Shown: positions 17,521-26,992 of the stretch, one piece after another
Layout: the number at the start of each line of letters is the position of its first letter
How positions within the stretch are numbered: position 1 is the first letter of the stretch
From: Chitinophaga pinensis
GTDB taxonomy: Bacteria > Bacteroidota > Bacteroidia > Flavobacteriales_D > Crocinitomicaceae
Direction of reading: 5' to 3'
NCBI GenBank assembly: GCA_945863605.1
Contig: CAMAZP010000001.1
Span: 216,272 to 280,271, forward strand
Length of the DNA: 64,000 bases
The notes under the pieces: model-generated
What the model was told of the DNA's origin: nothing
Database searches by the model: none
Seen by the model: only the letters and a program-made list of their open reading frames with translations
Position numbers and translations under genes: made by a program

Positions 17521-18543
17521 TTATTTTATGGTCGAATAGGTTTTAAACTTACCTTTTTCGTTGTAAATCAGGAGTACTTCGATTCCTAATTTTTTATTCT
17601 TTTTTAGAAATTCTTTTGTTTTTTCTAATCCTAAAACCATGAAAGCAGTTGCAAAACCATCAGCTAACGCACATTCATCCATAACAACCGTTGCGCTTAA
17701 AAGTGTTTGTTGTGCTTGCATTCCTGTTTTTGGATCGATTGTATGACCGTATTTCACGCCATTTACTTCGTAGAATTTTCGATAATTTCCACTTGTAGCA
17801 ACTGATTTATTAGAAACTTCAATAACTTCCTGAATGGAACGTTCGCCTTTTGATTTTGGTGTATCAATTCCAATTCTCCATTTGTTTCCTTCTTTGTTTG
17901 TCCCTGCAACACGAATTTCACCTCCAAGTTCGATATAAAAATTTTTATAACCTTTATCTGCTATCAGTTTAGCCATAAAATCAACGGCAAGTCCTTGCGC
18001 AATCGCATTAAAATCTAGTTTAACACGATTATCTCGTTTGAAAAGAAAAACAGAATCATTCTGAAGTTTATAAACGAGCAGTTTATTTTTTTCAAAACTC
18101 ACGAATTTCAAAATAGAATCTGCTTGTTCCTTTTTCAATAGAGGTGTTTTAACTTCCTTATAAAAACCCCAAGCATCTATCAAAGGAAATACGGTTGGGT
18201 CAAAAGCGCCTTCAGATAAATCGTAAACAAGTTGGCTTTTTTCTAAACAAGATTTGAAATAGTTTTCATTATCTGGAAAAGCATGATTCAATTCAGTGTT
18301 ATTAAATTTAGTTATTTCTGATTTACTCTTGTAAGTCGATAAAGAAGCATCAAATTCATTTAATAGTTGATCTATTTCATTTTTAGTGATTTTTTCACCT
18401 TCACCAACTAATTGAATGGTGTAAGTTGTTCCTTGCGCTTCACCTTGAATTACTTCAAATTTTTCACTTTTTTGAGAATTTTCAGCACAAGAAAGTAATA
18501 CGAGAAAAGATATTATGACTAAAGCACTATTTTTCAATGACAT
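17521..18543 (-). CDS. apbE: FAD:protein FMN transferase, lipoprotein
   Basis: This 340-residue ApbE-family enzyme attaches FMN to Thr or Ser of target flavoproteins in the periplasm. Family motifs are DFNAIAQGLAVDFMA, FYIELGGEIRVAG, KSVATSGNYR, GHTIDPKTGMQ and the metal-binding ECALADGFATAFMVLG. The N-terminus MSLKNSALVIISFLVLLSC ends in a lipobox, so it is a lipoprotein. That favours ATG 18543 over an upstream in-frame Met at 18594. The chosen start overlaps the end of the upstream TPR gene by 17 nt, which implies coupling. No Rnf or Nqr target is in the window. Confidence 0.92.
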   Translation of the reverse strand: MSLKNSALVIISFLVLLSCAENSQKSEKFEVIQGEAQGTTYTIQLVGEGEKITKNEIDQLLNEFDASLSTYKSKSEITKFNNTELNHAFPDNENYFKSCLEKSQLVYDLSEGAFDPTVFPLIDAWGFYKEVKTPLLKKEQADSILKFVSFEKNKLLVYKLQNDSVFLFKRDNRVKLDFNAIAQGLAVDFMAKLIADKGYKNFYIELGGEIRVAGTNKEGNKWRIGIDTPKSKGERSIQEVIEVSNKSVATSGNYRKFYEVNGVKYGHTIDPKTGMQAQQTLLSATVVMDECALADGFATAFMVLGLEKTKEFLKKNKKLGIEVLLIYNEKGKFKTYSTIK

Positions 18544-21085
18544 TTTCTCCAGTGGATTCGTTAAACCAAATGAAATCAGGTACTTGTGCACCATTTTTTG
18601 TGTAGGAATTAAAGCCTACATCATTTGTTATTTGTTCGTATACTACACCATGGCCATTTTTATCAACTACTACTCTTCGAACAATAACTTTGATAACAAA
18701 ATCCTCGGCATTTTTAATTTTGTAAACGCGCTCTGTCATTTTGTTTTTTTCAAAAGGAATACCGTTTTCATCGCTTAGATTATTTGCTGTTAGAACTTTT
18801 GTATCAGTATAGTCCGACATGAATTGTATTTGATTCGAACGAGATTCTTGATTTTGTCTTTCAATAGAATCTTTTTTGAAGTTTGCATAATGAATACTCT
18901 CAATTTTTGATTGCTGTTGATTTTGGCGTGTTAATAAATCTGAGTAAACGCTTTCATTATTTAATTCTGATTGTGCTTTGTTTCTGTCAATGGTTGCGAT
19001 TTGATTTTGGTATTGTTCTTGCGTTTTTTTGTCAGTTTCAATTTTTAAGTAATCAGTTTTATCTTTCCAAGAATCAATATTTTTAGTTAAATCTTCTTGG
19101 ATTTGTTTTGATTCAGCATTTTTTTGTTCAATATTTTTTTCTGCTTGAAGTTTACTGTTCTCTTGTGTATATTGATTTTTTTCGGCTTCAGATTTAACCT
19201 CCTGCTGAATTATTTGACTGTTATTGGAAAATTCTAGAACTCTGTTCTTCTCTTCTTCTTGCCTTGCAGCAACCAATGTATTATTAAAAAAATTATTATA
19301 ATCCACGTTATCTTTCACATTTTGCTGATATTCAAAAGGTTTTGCTTTATTTCTTTCTGTTGTTAAAAACATATCATTGTATGCAGTTAAACTTGGGTCT
19401 TTTCCGGTTACTAATTCTCCTGGAGCACTTAATTTACTTGAAGTTGAGGTTGGTGTTGGGGAAGGAGAAGTAATTGTTGCAGTTGATGGATTATTGTTTT
19501 TTGACAAAGAGCTTAATGAGTCAATACTTTTTTGTAACTGTATTTTTTCAGTATTAGAAGCAATTTTTTTGGTTATGACATAATCGCGAATTACAGTATT
19601 TAATTGACTCAATGCTTCTTGGTTTTTTTTGTCCGAGACTAATTTATATGCTTTTTGTTTTTCGAGATAATATGTCTCCATTCTATTAATTTTGTCTTTT
19701 AGTTCAATTACCTCAGGTTCATTAACTTTACTTTTCATTGGATCGGAGTTCAGTATATTTTTAGCTACGCTGTAAAAGTCCTTACCTTTAGAGTAATTTT
19801 CTTGAGCCTTTGCTAATTGAGCTTTGTATAATTGATCTTCAGTATCTTTTTTTGCTTGCACATTTTGTACTCCATCTTTGATTTCTTTCGAATATTTATC
19901 AATTAGAGCTTGGTTAGAAAATTTAGAAATTGTTAACTCTGTTGAACGATACGTTTTTATTGCTTCGTCAAGTTTTGATTTACTTAATAATTCAATAGCT
20001 GTTTTTAAATCTTTTTTTACAATTTCTTCAAGTTTATCATCTGATTGTTCGACCTTTAATTTTCCAATCTCTTCATCAATAAAAGCTTTTTGAGTGGGTT
20101 GAAAACTTAAAGCTTGATTAAATTTTGCAATTGCATCGTCGTATTTATTTGCTGCAATAAGTGTGTTAGCTTCTTTAATTGCTTGGTCATAGCTTGCCTT
20201 ATTTTTTGTGTTGTCGGTCTCTTTTTGTTTTTCTGTAACAATCTTTTGAATTTGATTTTTTAAGTAAGTATCATTAGGATATAGCTTCAAAGCATCAATA
20301 TATTTCGATTCCGATAGAGTCCAATTCCCACTTTTGAAAGCAATATCACCTGCGTCTTTTAAAAGTGCATATTCTTTTTGTTTCTCTTCTTCAGCTTTTT
20401 GAGCTTGTAAATTTAAATTTGCAGTTGCTCTATTTTTAATAATTAATGAATCTTTCGGAGCAATAACTAAAGCAGAATCATAATAGAATAATGCTTTTTG
20501 GTAATCTTTTTTAATTAATGCTTTATCGGCTTCAGTAATATATTTTTTTGATGCATTGTTTGTTTCTGCTTTTTGATAGGCCTCAGTAACTTTTTTATCT
20601 AAGTCATCTTTAGTTTTTGTGTCTGGCTTAACAATAAAAGATGGTTGATCCCATGTAAATTTTTCAGCATATCCTTGTTTAGCAAAGTTTAAATCTACAC
20701 CTTGTCTCACTTCATAAAGTTCAATTATTAGTTCATCCACTAATTCTAGGGTAGTTGCATCTGCTCTATTTTTATTTATTTTCAAAGTTGAAATATCAAA
20801 AAGCACTTTTTTAGATACAAAACCGGGTTTTGAAATCATTAAATCTATTGGTTCATAAATATTAACTTTTCCCGAAATTGAGTAAGCTCCATAACTATCA
20901 CTAACCGATTTTGAAATGGTTCTTCCATTTTGAATCATGTATATTGTAGCAGCAAAAATTTTAGAATCACTTACGAAATTATTAACAGAACCCTCTAGAG
21001 ATATAGCAATATTTGTAGACTGTGAAAAACTTATAGAATTACATAAAATGTTTAAAATGAATATCAATAAAATTTTTAGGCGCAT
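18527..21085 (-). CDS. Large secreted TPR / coiled-coil protein
   Basis: This 852-residue protein has a signal peptide ending near SISFSQ. A carboxypeptidase-regulatory-like beta domain (about 25-115: LEGSVNNFVSDSKIFAATIYM) is followed by TPR-like helices (about 185-500) with repeated A-x-x-L-I-x-x-N/K-Y-D-D-A units. A Ser/Thr/Pro linker (about 525-560), a long Gln/Asn/Lys/Glu-rich coiled region (about 590-760) and a compact C-terminal domain of about 65 residues complete it. The combination suggests a periplasmic or outer-membrane-associated scaffold. I cannot name it. Its stop lies inside the apbE start region. Confidence 0.78.
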   Translation of the reverse strand: MRLKILLIFILNILCNSISFSQSTNIAISLEGSVNNFVSDSKIFAATIYMIQNGRTISKSVSDSYGAYSISGKVNIYEPIDLMISKPGFVSKKVLFDISTLKINKNRADATTLELVDELIIELYEVRQGVDLNFAKQGYAEKFTWDQPSFIVKPDTKTKDDLDKKVTEAYQKAETNNASKKYITEADKALIKKDYQKALFYYDSALVIAPKDSLIIKNRATANLNLQAQKAEEEKQKEYALLKDAGDIAFKSGNWTLSESKYIDALKLYPNDTYLKNQIQKIVTEKQKETDNTKNKASYDQAIKEANTLIAANKYDDAIAKFNQALSFQPTQKAFIDEEIGKLKVEQSDDKLEEIVKKDLKTAIELLSKSKLDEAIKTYRSTELTISKFSNQALIDKYSKEIKDGVQNVQAKKDTEDQLYKAQLAKAQENYSKGKDFYSVAKNILNSDPMKSKVNEPEVIELKDKINRMETYYLEKQKAYKLVSDKKNQEALSQLNTVIRDYVITKKIASNTEKIQLQKSIDSLSSLSKNNNPSTATITSPSPTPTSTSSKLSAPGELVTGKDPSLTAYNDMFLTTERNKAKPFEYQQNVKDNVDYNNFFNNTLVAARQEEEKNRVLEFSNNSQIIQQEVKSEAEKNQYTQENSKLQAEKNIEQKNAESKQIQEDLTKNIDSWKDKTDYLKIETDKKTQEQYQNQIATIDRNKAQSELNNESVYSDLLTRQNQQQSKIESIHYANFKKDSIERQNQESRSNQIQFMSDYTDTKVLTANNLSDENGIPFEKNKMTERVYKIKNAEDFVIKVIVRRVVVDKNGHGVVYEQITNDVGFNSYTKNGAQVPDFIWFNESTGENVIEK

Positions 21086-21171
21086 GGTGTTTGTTTTGTA
21101 ATCGATTTGTATAACGTTTTACTATACATTTGTTGCAGTTTTACAAAATTGGTGAAAAAACACGAAAAAAA

Positions 21172-22296
21172 ATGCTTTTTTTTAATGAATTAAGTTTTTG
21201 GGAACGCAAAGAATATTTAAATGATATTGATTTTGTGATAATTGGTTCAGGAATCGTTGGAATGAGTGCAGCTATTTTCTTAAAAAAACGTTTTCCACAG
21301 GCTAAAATTACGATTTTTGAAAGGGGGTATTTACCATCTGGAGCTAGTACAAAAAATGCCGGTTTTGCTTGTTTCGGAAGTCCAACTGAATTATACGATG
21401 ACCTTCAAAAAAATGATGAACAAAAGGTTTGGGAAACATTCTTATTAAGATATCAAGGACTCCAAACTCTTTTTTCATTGATTGATAAAGAGAAGGTTGA
21501 TTATAAACCATGTGGATCTTGGGATTTAATTGGAGACAGACAATCAGATATTCCAGTTGATTTTATTAGCTATTTAAATTCAAAAACTAAAACACTATTA
21601 AATAATTCAGATGTATATTCAGATGATTTAATAGCAACCGATTTATTTGGTTTTAAAGGATTCAAAAAAGCATACAAAAATAGCTTAGAGGGTAGCGTTG
21701 ATAGTGGAAAATTAATCACATTATTATACAAAAAAACTGTTGAAAACGGAATTCAAACATTATTCGGGGTTAATTTAGAGTCATATTCTGAAGTTAACAG
21801 TGAAGTTGAATTGATAACAAATTATGGAGAAATGAAATGCGCGAATTTATTGATTTGCACAAATGGTTTTGCTACTAAATTTCTAATTTCAGATTTACTA
21901 CCTGCGCGTGCACAAGTGATGATTACGAAACCAATTCAAGATTTAAAAATTGAAGGAACCTTTCATTTTGATGCAGGTTATTATTATTTCCGAAATATTG
22001 AAAATCGTATATTGATTGGTGGTGGTAGAAATTTAAATATCGATGGAGAGACGACTGAAAAATTTGGAACTACTGATCAAATTCAAGACTCAATTTTAAG
22101 TTTATTAAAAGAAAATATTTTACCAAATAAGCGTTTTGAAATAGATTATTCGTGGTCTGGAATTATGGGAGTAGGAAAAGAAAAGTCACCAATTATCAAA
22201 AAAGTGAACAATAGAGTAGCTTTTGGTGTTCGTATGGGTGGAATGGGTGTGGCAATCGGTTCTGAAGTAGGTAAAAAATTAGCAACACTTTTTTAA
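21172..22296 (+). CDS. FAD-dependent oxidoreductase (DAO family)
   Basis: This 374-residue flavoprotein resembles glycine/D-amino-acid oxidases. The N-terminus shows FVIIGSGIVGMSAAIFLKKRFPQ, then IFERGYLPSGASTKNAGFACFGS, the FAD-binding and GAST segments of the family. The C-terminus has GVRMGGMGVAIGSEVG. The start at ATG 21172 is chosen over the upstream TTG 21130, which falls inside a TACATTTG box (21125-21132) that could be its -7 element. It abuts the DUF2452 gene with no spacing. The amine or amino acid substrate is unknown. Confidence 0.82.
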   Translation: MLFFNELSFWERKEYLNDIDFVIIGSGIVGMSAAIFLKKRFPQAKITIFERGYLPSGASTKNAGFACFGSPTELYDDLQKNDEQKVWETFLLRYQGLQTLFSLIDKEKVDYKPCGSWDLIGDRQSDIPVDFISYLNSKTKTLLNNSDVYSDDLIATDLFGFKGFKKAYKNSLEGSVDSGKLITLLYKKTVENGIQTLFGVNLESYSEVNSEVELITNYGEMKCANLLICTNGFATKFLISDLLPARAQVMITKPIQDLKIEGTFHFDAGYYYFRNIENRILIGGGRNLNIDGETTEKFGTTDQIQDSILSLLKENILPNKRFEIDYSWSGIMGVGKEKSPIIKKVNNRVAFGVRMGGMGVAIGSEVGKKLATLF

Positions 22297-22752
22297 ATGG
22301 AAAACAAAGAATTCATTAATCCAATTGATCCAGACAAAATAACAGAAAATCCGCACAGTTTGGAGTATGCTCACCACGCAGGTAGCGCATTAATTAAACC
22401 TGAGGATCAAGGTAAATTGAAAGGTCGTGCTCTGGAGGCAATGGATCACCAAACTGATATGCAACTGAATCAAATTTATGAGCAGATGCAATTATTGGCT
22501 GAACAAGCGAAAAAGTTAAATGCAAGAAAACAAGTTTCTGAATTTATTTATCAAGCTGAAATGAGATTTGAACCATTCATTAATCATACTTATCACTTAT
22601 ATCAAAGAGATAATAAAGCATTTGTACTTTCATTAGTTGGTCCTGACCAATGGGGCAGAACTAAAAAAAACTTTGAATTTATTGCATCTGTTAAATTACT
22701 AGCAGATCATACTTGGGATATTCTTTCACAAAACCCAGAATTTCAGTTCTAA
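22297..22752 (+). CDS. DUF2452 family protein
   Basis: This 151-residue soluble protein has conserved stretches ENPHSLEYAHHAGSALIKPEDQGK and FEPFINHTYHLYQR, then LVGPDQWGR, which I recognise as DUF2452. The function is unknown. Its ATG follows the oxidoreductase stop directly, so they form a two-gene unit. No cofactor motif, signal peptide or membrane segment is visible. Confidence 0.82.
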   Translation: MENKEFINPIDPDKITENPHSLEYAHHAGSALIKPEDQGKLKGRALEAMDHQTDMQLNQIYEQMQLLAEQAKKLNARKQVSEFIYQAEMRFEPFINHTYHLYQRDNKAFVLSLVGPDQWGRTKKNFEFIASVKLLADHTWDILSQNPEFQF

Positions 22753-22799
22753 TTCTAAATTTTAGATTCTACATTCAGCATTCTTAATTCTAAATTAAT
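22751..22799. repeat. AT-rich repeats between convergent genes
   Basis: An 11-bp direct repeat AATTCTAAATT occurs at 22751-22761 and 22786-22796. The first copy continues into a small inverted repeat (TCTAAA-T-TTTAGA, 22754-22766). Near-copies of the ATTCTNNATT theme lie between them. The segment fills the gap between the convergent DUF2452 and yaaA genes; it may act in termination or be a dispersed spacer element. Confidence 0.35.
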
Positions 22800-22800
22800 C

Positions 22801-23562
22801 TCATCTTACAAAAACCCATTCATTTTCACTAGATTGATTAGCATCGAATGTGTAGCCATCAACGGAATAAAGTTTTAATTCTTCAATATTAGTTACTTGA
22901 TTTTGAATTAAATACCTAGCCATTCTTCCTCTTGCATGTTTGGCATACATCATTACAATAGAGAATTTTCCATTTTTGAATTCTTTGAAAACGGGAGTTA
23001 TAATTCTGTTTTTAATTTGTTGGGTGTCTACCGCTTTAAAATATTCATGAGATGCAAGGTTTACAATTACTTCCTCTTTTTCGAGCTCTTTTTTTAGTGT
23101 TTTTGCAATTTTGTCTTTCCAAAATTCATATAGATTTTTTTGTTCCTCAATAGGAGAGAAGCGTGTTCCCATTTCAAGTCGATAGGGGTAAATTAAATCA
23201 GTTGGTTTCAAAATCCCATACATTCCAGATAAAATATGTAGGTCTTTGGCTGCAATTTCTAATTCTTCAATTGAAAGTGAACTTAACTCTAATCCACGGT
23301 AAACTTCGCCAGAAAAAGCAAAACCTGCTGTAATTAATGCTTCATTTTTACTATCTGATTTTTTCCAATTCTTGTATCTTTTGAAATTTAATTGCGCTAA
23401 ATCCTCTGAAATCGACATTAAATCCTTCAATCCTTCTACTTTAAATTTGCGTAAGTTTTTAACAATTTTTTGCGCTTCATTTTGAAAGATAGGAATTGTT
23501 GAAACGCTTGATTTTAGTGCTTTTTCATCAATGCTCTTTGCGGGAGAAATTAGAATTTTCAT
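22801..23562 (-). CDS. yaaA: Peroxide stress protein YaaA
   Basis: This 253-residue cytoplasmic protein belongs to the YaaA/DUF328 family, which lowers free intracellular iron and protects DNA during peroxide stress. The N-terminus MKILISPAKSIDE is diagnostic, and LSGMYGILKPTDLIYPYRLEMG and NLASHEYFKAVD are further family motifs. Length agrees with the family. It is convergent with DUF2452 and divergent from the following T9SS gene. Confidence 0.94.
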   Translation of the reverse strand: MKILISPAKSIDEKALKSSVSTIPIFQNEAQKIVKNLRKFKVEGLKDLMSISEDLAQLNFKRYKNWKKSDSKNEALITAGFAFSGEVYRGLELSSLSIEELEIAAKDLHILSGMYGILKPTDLIYPYRLEMGTRFSPIEEQKNLYEFWKDKIAKTLKKELEKEEVIVNLASHEYFKAVDTQQIKNRIITPVFKEFKNGKFSIVMMYAKHARGRMARYLIQNQVTNIEELKLYSVDGYTFDANQSSENEWVFVR

Positions 23563-23682
23563 TTCTTTATTATTCAGTTATAGTTAGTGATGTGAACAAG
23601 TAAAAGTGAAATATGTTATCCATAATTCAAATATATAATAACAAATGTTTATTTTTATTTGCAAAACTATTAAATACTCAAT

Positions 23683-26600
23683 ATGAAAAGACTATTTACT
23701 TTAATAATCGTAGCTGTAAGTTCCAATTTTTTTGGACAAGAATCGCAGTTTATGGGTTATTTTTCTCCAACGAATGCTGAACTTGTTCCAACTCCTGCTG
23801 GAATGGATAATCCAAAAAATCAAGTTATCAAACCAAACTTTAAAGGACGAGACTTAATCGAGGTTGATAACAGTCAAACACACAACCCAGACTGGGTTTG
23901 GCAACAGCATGAAGTTACAAACCAACAAAAATCATTAACAGCAACAATTTTATGGTCCAAACCAGGATTAGGTGTTGGTATTTCTCCTCCCGACCCAACT
24001 GTTGATGCAGATAGTTCGGTGGCAATAAGCGCAACTAACGGAAGTGGTGGTGCAGTTTATCGAATTTTTAATCGTCTGACAGGTGCTACCATTGGTAGTG
24101 CTTCATATACTATGAGAAATTTAGTAAGTACAGGAGCAATAACAGGTGCCGGTGATCCAATTGTATTGTATTACAAACCCGCTAGAAGATGGTTTATTAC
24201 AGAATTCTCAAGTTCAGGAAATAGATTGTTAGTTTATGTTTCTCAAACAAGCAATCCGCAAGGTGCTTATTATAGATATGCATTCACTTGTACAAATTTC
24301 CCGGATTATCCGAAATATGGTTTCTCAACTACTTCAGATGCATTATTAGTATCAACAAATGAAGGTGGACCTCCAACAGTTTATGCAATGAAATTAAGTG
24401 CTTTATTAGCTGGTACAACCTCTCCATTTATTAAAAAAGCAATCGGTTATTCTTTAAATGGTTTTGGTTTCCAATCCATTACTCCAGTTGATTTAGAAGG
24501 AGATAACGCTGCTCCAGCAGGAATGAAGCCATTGTTTGTTCGTCACCGTGATGATGAATCACATTCAAATGGTACGCCAGATAGTGGAACAAACGACTGG
24601 ATTGAATTATGGGAAATGGATATCAATTGGACAAACAATACCGCCACAACAACCAAAGTTCAAGATATTTCAATTGCAGAAATCGATTCTAAATTATGTG
24701 GATTAACAAGTTTTGCTTGCATCAAACAACCAGGTACAACTAATACACTAGACCCACTCAGAGAAACAGTAATGTACAAAGCTCCAATGCGTATTTTTGA
24801 TACCCATCAAGCAATGATTTTGTGCCTTTCAACTGATGTAGATGGAGCAGATAGAGCAGGAGTTCGTTGGATTGAGTTAAGAAGAAATTCAGGAGTAATT
24901 ACACCAACATGGACAAAATATCAAGAAGGAACGTATGCACCTGGAACAGGAACAAGCCGTTGGATGCCAGCAATTAATATTGATAAACATGGAAATATTT
25001 TAATGGCTTATTCGACTTCAAGTAATGCAACAGGAGATTTTCCTTCAATTAAAATGACGGGAAGAAAACCATGTGATCCGCTTGGTACTATGACAATGGC
25101 CGAAACAACAATTATTGCAGGAGCTAATTCTAAAACAACTAGTGGGAATACACGTTGGGGAGATTATCATCATATGGCAATAGATGATTTTGATGGTGAA
25201 ACATTCTACTACACTGGTGTTTACCAACAAGGAGCAAATACAGTTTCAGGAACAAAAACTAATGTTTCATCAATTCGATTTAATCCAGATGCAGTGGACG
25301 CAACTATTGCTGGTATTTTCCAAGTAATTTCAGGAAATGTTTGTGGTGCATCTACTCAAATAGGAGTTGTTGTCGAAAACCGCGGAACTACTCCAATTAC
25401 TTCTGGAGTAATTCAATGGCAAGTTGGAAGTGGTGCGTTGACAAATGTTAATTACACTTCAAATCAATTAATTGCAGTCGGATCGACTGATACAGTTTTT
25501 ATTACAGTTACTGGTTTAGTGAATGGTTCTAATACTGTTACAATTAACACAACAACCGTAAATGGTACTTCACCTGATGAAAATACATGTAATGATTCTA
25601 AAACATTAAATATTACAGTTAGCACAGGGTCTGGTTTATCTGCTTCTTCTAATATCATTGCTCAACCATCTTGTAATGGTTCAGATGGTGAAATTACAAT
25701 AGTAGCAAATGGTGGTACAGCTCCTTTTACCTATGTCTTAAATCAAAGTCCCGCTCAATCGAATGGTACATTTTCAAACCTAGCTGTTGGTAGTTATACA
25801 TATGTTATTACTGATAATGTTGGTTGTACTGGAACTGGTACAATTGATTTAGTTTCTAATGTCGTTATTACTGTAACTCCAACGCAAACTGCATCTATTC
25901 CTTGTTTTGGAAATCAATCAGGTGCTATTTCTGTGAGCGCTACTGGTGGAAATTCATCTTATACTTATTCAATTGATGGTACAAATTATAGCTCTACAAC
26001 TTCTTTTACAGGTTTAACAGCAGGAACTTATACTGTTTATGCTAAAGATGGGAATAATTGTATTGGACAATCAACAGTTACAATTACAGAACCAACAGCT
26101 TTATCGTTAAATGCAATTCCTACAATGATAACTTGTTTTGGTGAAGCAAATGGAATAATTACTGCAGCAGGAAATGGTGGAACCACTCCTTATCAATACA
26201 GCTTAGATGGAACAAATTTCTTTTCGTTAAGTACAATCAACAATCTTTCTGCAGGTTCATATACTGTTACAGTAAAAGACGCAAATGGCTGTTTGAAAAC
26301 ATTTAATACTACTATTACAGAACCATCAGCAGTTGTTGCAAATGCGGTTTCAACCCCATCAACAGGTACTAATGGAACAATTACAGCCTCTGCAACTGGT
26401 GGTTTGACTCCTTATACTTACAGTATTAATGGAACAAATTATTTTTCAGGTTCTTTATTTTCAAACTTAGCGCCAGGTACCTACACAATTTATGCAAAAG
26501 ATAACAATGGTTGTGTAAGTACTTTTTCAATTGAAGTTGAATCAACTGTTGGTCTAAATGAATTTGACGGTACTTTCCAAATTGTAAAATTATACCCAAA

Positions 26601-26829
26601 TCCTAATAATGGTGTTTTTGAATTGGAAGTTAACGGAATCATCGGAGATGATTTGAATTGTAAGTTATTCAATATAAACGGACAAGAAGTTTCTTCTTTT
26701 AAAGTTGATGTTGTTAACGGTAAAGCTTCTAAAACGATTGAAATGAGTCGTAAATTGGCTGCTGGTTCTTATTACCTTGGAATTTACAACGGAAATAAAG
26801 CCATTGTAAAACAGTTTATAAAAGAATAG
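23683..26829 (+). CDS. Secreted T9SS type A protein with SprB-like repeats
   Basis: This 1,048-residue protein has a signal peptide (about residues 1-18), then a large N-terminal region, perhaps a beta-propeller (about 25-540). A CARDB-like domain follows (about 545-650: VVENRGTTPITSGVIQW). Next come four SprB-like repeats of about 80 residues, each with a G-G-x-x-P/S-Y/F-T-Y core and a D-N/A-N-G-C end, and finally a type A sorting domain (KLYPNPNNGVFELEV...GSYYLGI...VKQFIKE). It should be exported by T9SS and anchored or released at the surface. The exact role is unknown. Confidence 0.87.
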   Translation: MKRLFTLIIVAVSSNFFGQESQFMGYFSPTNAELVPTPAGMDNPKNQVIKPNFKGRDLIEVDNSQTHNPDWVWQQHEVTNQQKSLTATILWSKPGLGVGISPPDPTVDADSSVAISATNGSGGAVYRIFNRLTGATIGSASYTMRNLVSTGAITGAGDPIVLYYKPARRWFITEFSSSGNRLLVYVSQTSNPQGAYYRYAFTCTNFPDYPKYGFSTTSDALLVSTNEGGPPTVYAMKLSALLAGTTSPFIKKAIGYSLNGFGFQSITPVDLEGDNAAPAGMKPLFVRHRDDESHSNGTPDSGTNDWIELWEMDINWTNNTATTTKVQDISIAEIDSKLCGLTSFACIKQPGTTNTLDPLRETVMYKAPMRIFDTHQAMILCLSTDVDGADRAGVRWIELRRNSGVITPTWTKYQEGTYAPGTGTSRWMPAINIDKHGNILMAYSTSSNATGDFPSIKMTGRKPCDPLGTMTMAETTIIAGANSKTTSGNTRWGDYHHMAIDDFDGETFYYTGVYQQGANTVSGTKTNVSSIRFNPDAVDATIAGIFQVISGNVCGASTQIGVVVENRGTTPITSGVIQWQVGSGALTNVNYTSNQLIAVGSTDTVFITVTGLVNGSNTVTINTTTVNGTSPDENTCNDSKTLNITVSTGSGLSASSNIIAQPSCNGSDGEITIVANGGTAPFTYVLNQSPAQSNGTFSNLAVGSYTYVITDNVGCTGTGTIDLVSNVVITVTPTQTASIPCFGNQSGAISVSATGGNSSYTYSIDGTNYSSTTSFTGLTAGTYTVYAKDGNNCIGQSTVTITEPTALSLNAIPTMITCFGEANGIITAAGNGGTTPYQYSLDGTNFFSLSTINNLSAGSYTVTVKDANGCLKTFNTTITEPSAVVANAVSTPSTGTNGTITASATGGLTPYTYSINGTNYFSGSLFSNLAPGTYTIYAKDNNGCVSTFSIEVESTVGLNEFDGTFQIVKLYPNPNNGVFELEVNGIIGDDLNCKLFNINGQEVSSFKVDVVNGKASKTIEMSRKLAAGSYYLGIYNGNKAIVKQFIKE

Positions 26830-26844
26830 TATAAAAAATACTTC

Positions 26845-26877
26845 AAAAAAGTCGGCTTTATTCAAGCCGACTTTTTT
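26845..26877 (+). terminator. Rho-independent terminator of the T9SS type A gene
   Basis: GTCGGCTT (26851-26858) pairs perfectly with AAGCCGAC (26864-26871) across a 5-nt loop, flanked by A6 before and T6 after. It starts 16 nt after the stop codon. The symmetrical A/T flanks would also allow function on the other strand. Confidence 0.9.
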
Positions 26878-26957
26878 GTTTAAAATGATTTTTATCTTAA
26901 TTAACAAATGTTCATAACCACTATTAGCATATTTTAATAAACTAATTAGAAAGTGTA

Positions 26958-26988
26958 TTGAGCATGAAATTCTCATTGTGTATATTTG
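26958..26988 (+). promoter_or_regulatory. Promoter of dnaB, start codon 4 nt from the -7 box
   Basis: TTG at 26958-26960, a 20-nt spacer and TATATTTG at 26981-26988 match the Bacteroidota promoter exactly. The dnaB ATG follows after 4 nt, so a leaderless mRNA is predicted. Confidence 0.65.
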
Positions 26989-26992
26989 CTAT

